Source: Rhodospirillales bacterium
GTDB taxonomy: Bacteria > Pseudomonadota > Alphaproteobacteria > Micavibrionales > UBA2020
NCBI GenBank assembly: GCA_023266795.1
Contig: JAHFPI010000109.1
Location: 1-6,311 of the forward strand
Direction: 5' to 3'
Length of the DNA stretch: 6,311 nt
Part shown: piece by piece, positions 5,673 through 6,311 of the stretch
How the letters are laid out: every line of letters starts with the position of its first letter
How positions within the stretch are numbered: position 1 is the stretch's first letter
Translations under genes and position numbers: made by a program
The notes under the pieces: model-generated
The model's database searches: none
Seen by the model: only the letters and a program-made list of their open reading frames with translations
What the model was told of the DNA's origin: nothing

Positions 5673-6311
5673 CTATCTTCGCGCCGCTGTCAGGAAGTAG
5701 TTCACGTCAATGTCCGTTTTGCTGATGCTGAACTGGCGTTTCAGCGGGTTATAAACAAGGCCGCTGAGATCCAGCACGTCAAACCCCTGCTGCGTCAAAG
5801 GACGGGACAGCTCTGCAGGTCTGACGAATTTTTTCCAGTCATGCGTTCCCGCCGGCACCCAGCAGAGGATGTACTCCGCGGCCACAATCCCCAGCGCGAA
5901 AGATTTCGGCGTGCGGTTGAGGGTGGAGAAAATCAGCAGGCCGTTCTTTTTGACCAGTTTGCAGCAGGAAGCAATGAACAGCTGCGGGTCGGCGACATGC
6001 TCGACGATCTCCAGCGCCGTGACGACGTCGAAAGTCTTCCCCGTTGCGGCAAGGTCTTCAACACTGGTCGCTTCATAATTGATGTGCAGTCCTTGCTGCC
6101 GGGCGTGATCTTTGGCGATCTTGATATTCTCTGCGCCCGCATCCATGCCGGTCACTTCAGCTCCCAGACGGCACAGAGGCTCCGTTACCAGCCCCCCGCC
6201 GCAGCCTACATCCGCTATATGCAGTCCCTTGAAGGGGGTGAAGCCGGTTTCATCAAGCCTGAAACGGCCGCATATCTGCTCCTTGAGGTATCCCATGCGC
6301 ACAGGGTTGAG
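5673..6311 (-). CDS. ubiG: Ubiquinone biosynthesis O-methyltransferase, 5' end cut by window edge
   Basis: 212 residues of a class I SAM-dependent methyltransferase matching UbiG, which carries out both O-methylation steps of ubiquinone synthesis in the Ubi pathway. The frame is open to the right edge and its first visible residues, LNPVRMGYL, correspond to the INPLRLGYI region of E. coli UbiG. The in-frame GTG at 6302 and ATG at 6296 are therefore internal, and about 35-40 N-terminal residues are missing. SAM-binding motif I is DVGCGGG (visible residues 34-40). The acidic residue ending the second strand is Asp57 in VTGMD, and further motifs are EHV (104-106), STLNR (129-133), GTHDWKKF (155-162), GLVYNPL (184-190) and DVNY (202-205) near the C-terminus. 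It acts with quinone intermediates at the inner membrane. It faces HU convergently. The HDW and LVYNPL variants favour an alphaproteobacterial origin. Confidence 0.94.
   Translation of the reverse strand, partial: LNPVRMGYLKEQICGRFRLDETGFTPFKGLHIADVGCGGGLVTEPLCRLGAEVTGMDAGAENIKIAKDHARQQGLHINYEATSVEDLAATGKTFDVVTALEIVEHVADPQLFIASCCKLVKKNGLLIFSTLNRTPKSFALGIVAAEYILCWVPAGTHDWKKFVRPAELSRPLTQQGFDVLDLSGLVYNPLKRQFSISKTDIDVNYFLTAARR

Overview
The window looks like chromosomal DNA from an alphaproteobacterium. This is inferred from the UbiG-type methyltransferase, whose GTHDWKKF, GLVYNPL and DVNY signatures resemble alphaproteobacterial UbiG, together with a classical HU protein and E. coli-like TTGACA/TATAAT promoters. 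Genus cannot be fixed from the sequence. No tRNA, rRNA, insertion sequence or CRISPR array is visible.

Layout: positions 1-4857 hold three minus-strand genes in tandem, all of the prolyl oligopeptidase family (peptidase S9A). In transcription order they are C (4857 to 2650, complete), B (2535 to 310, complete) and A (184 to beyond position 1, N-terminus only). B and C keep the full Ser/Asp/His triad and the substrate-binding Trp and Arg. Gaps between the genes are 114 and 125 bp. B and C each have a convincing sigma-70-like promoter with a 17-bp spacer, and A has a weaker candidate. The copies therefore look like separately transcribed paralogues from local duplication rather than one simple operon. 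The B promoter carries a perfect 12-bp palindrome between its -35 and -10 boxes, a likely operator.

Positions 4858-5288 form a divergent intergenic region. It contains the C promoter on the left, phased A/T tracts with a 14-bp palindrome in the middle, and the HU leader on the right. HU (5289-5591, plus) ends at a strong hairpin terminator flanked by A6 and T7. This terminator probably also serves the convergent ubiG gene (5673 to beyond 6311, minus), which is cut by the window's right edge.

HU and UbiG are ordinary housekeeping genes (nucleoid structure, ubiquinone synthesis). The unusual part is the array of three POP paralogues. B and C share N- and C-terminal basic extensions outside the usual enzyme core, and all three genes have an altered N-terminal motif (DPFRPLE). 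The physiological substrate cannot be read from the sequence.
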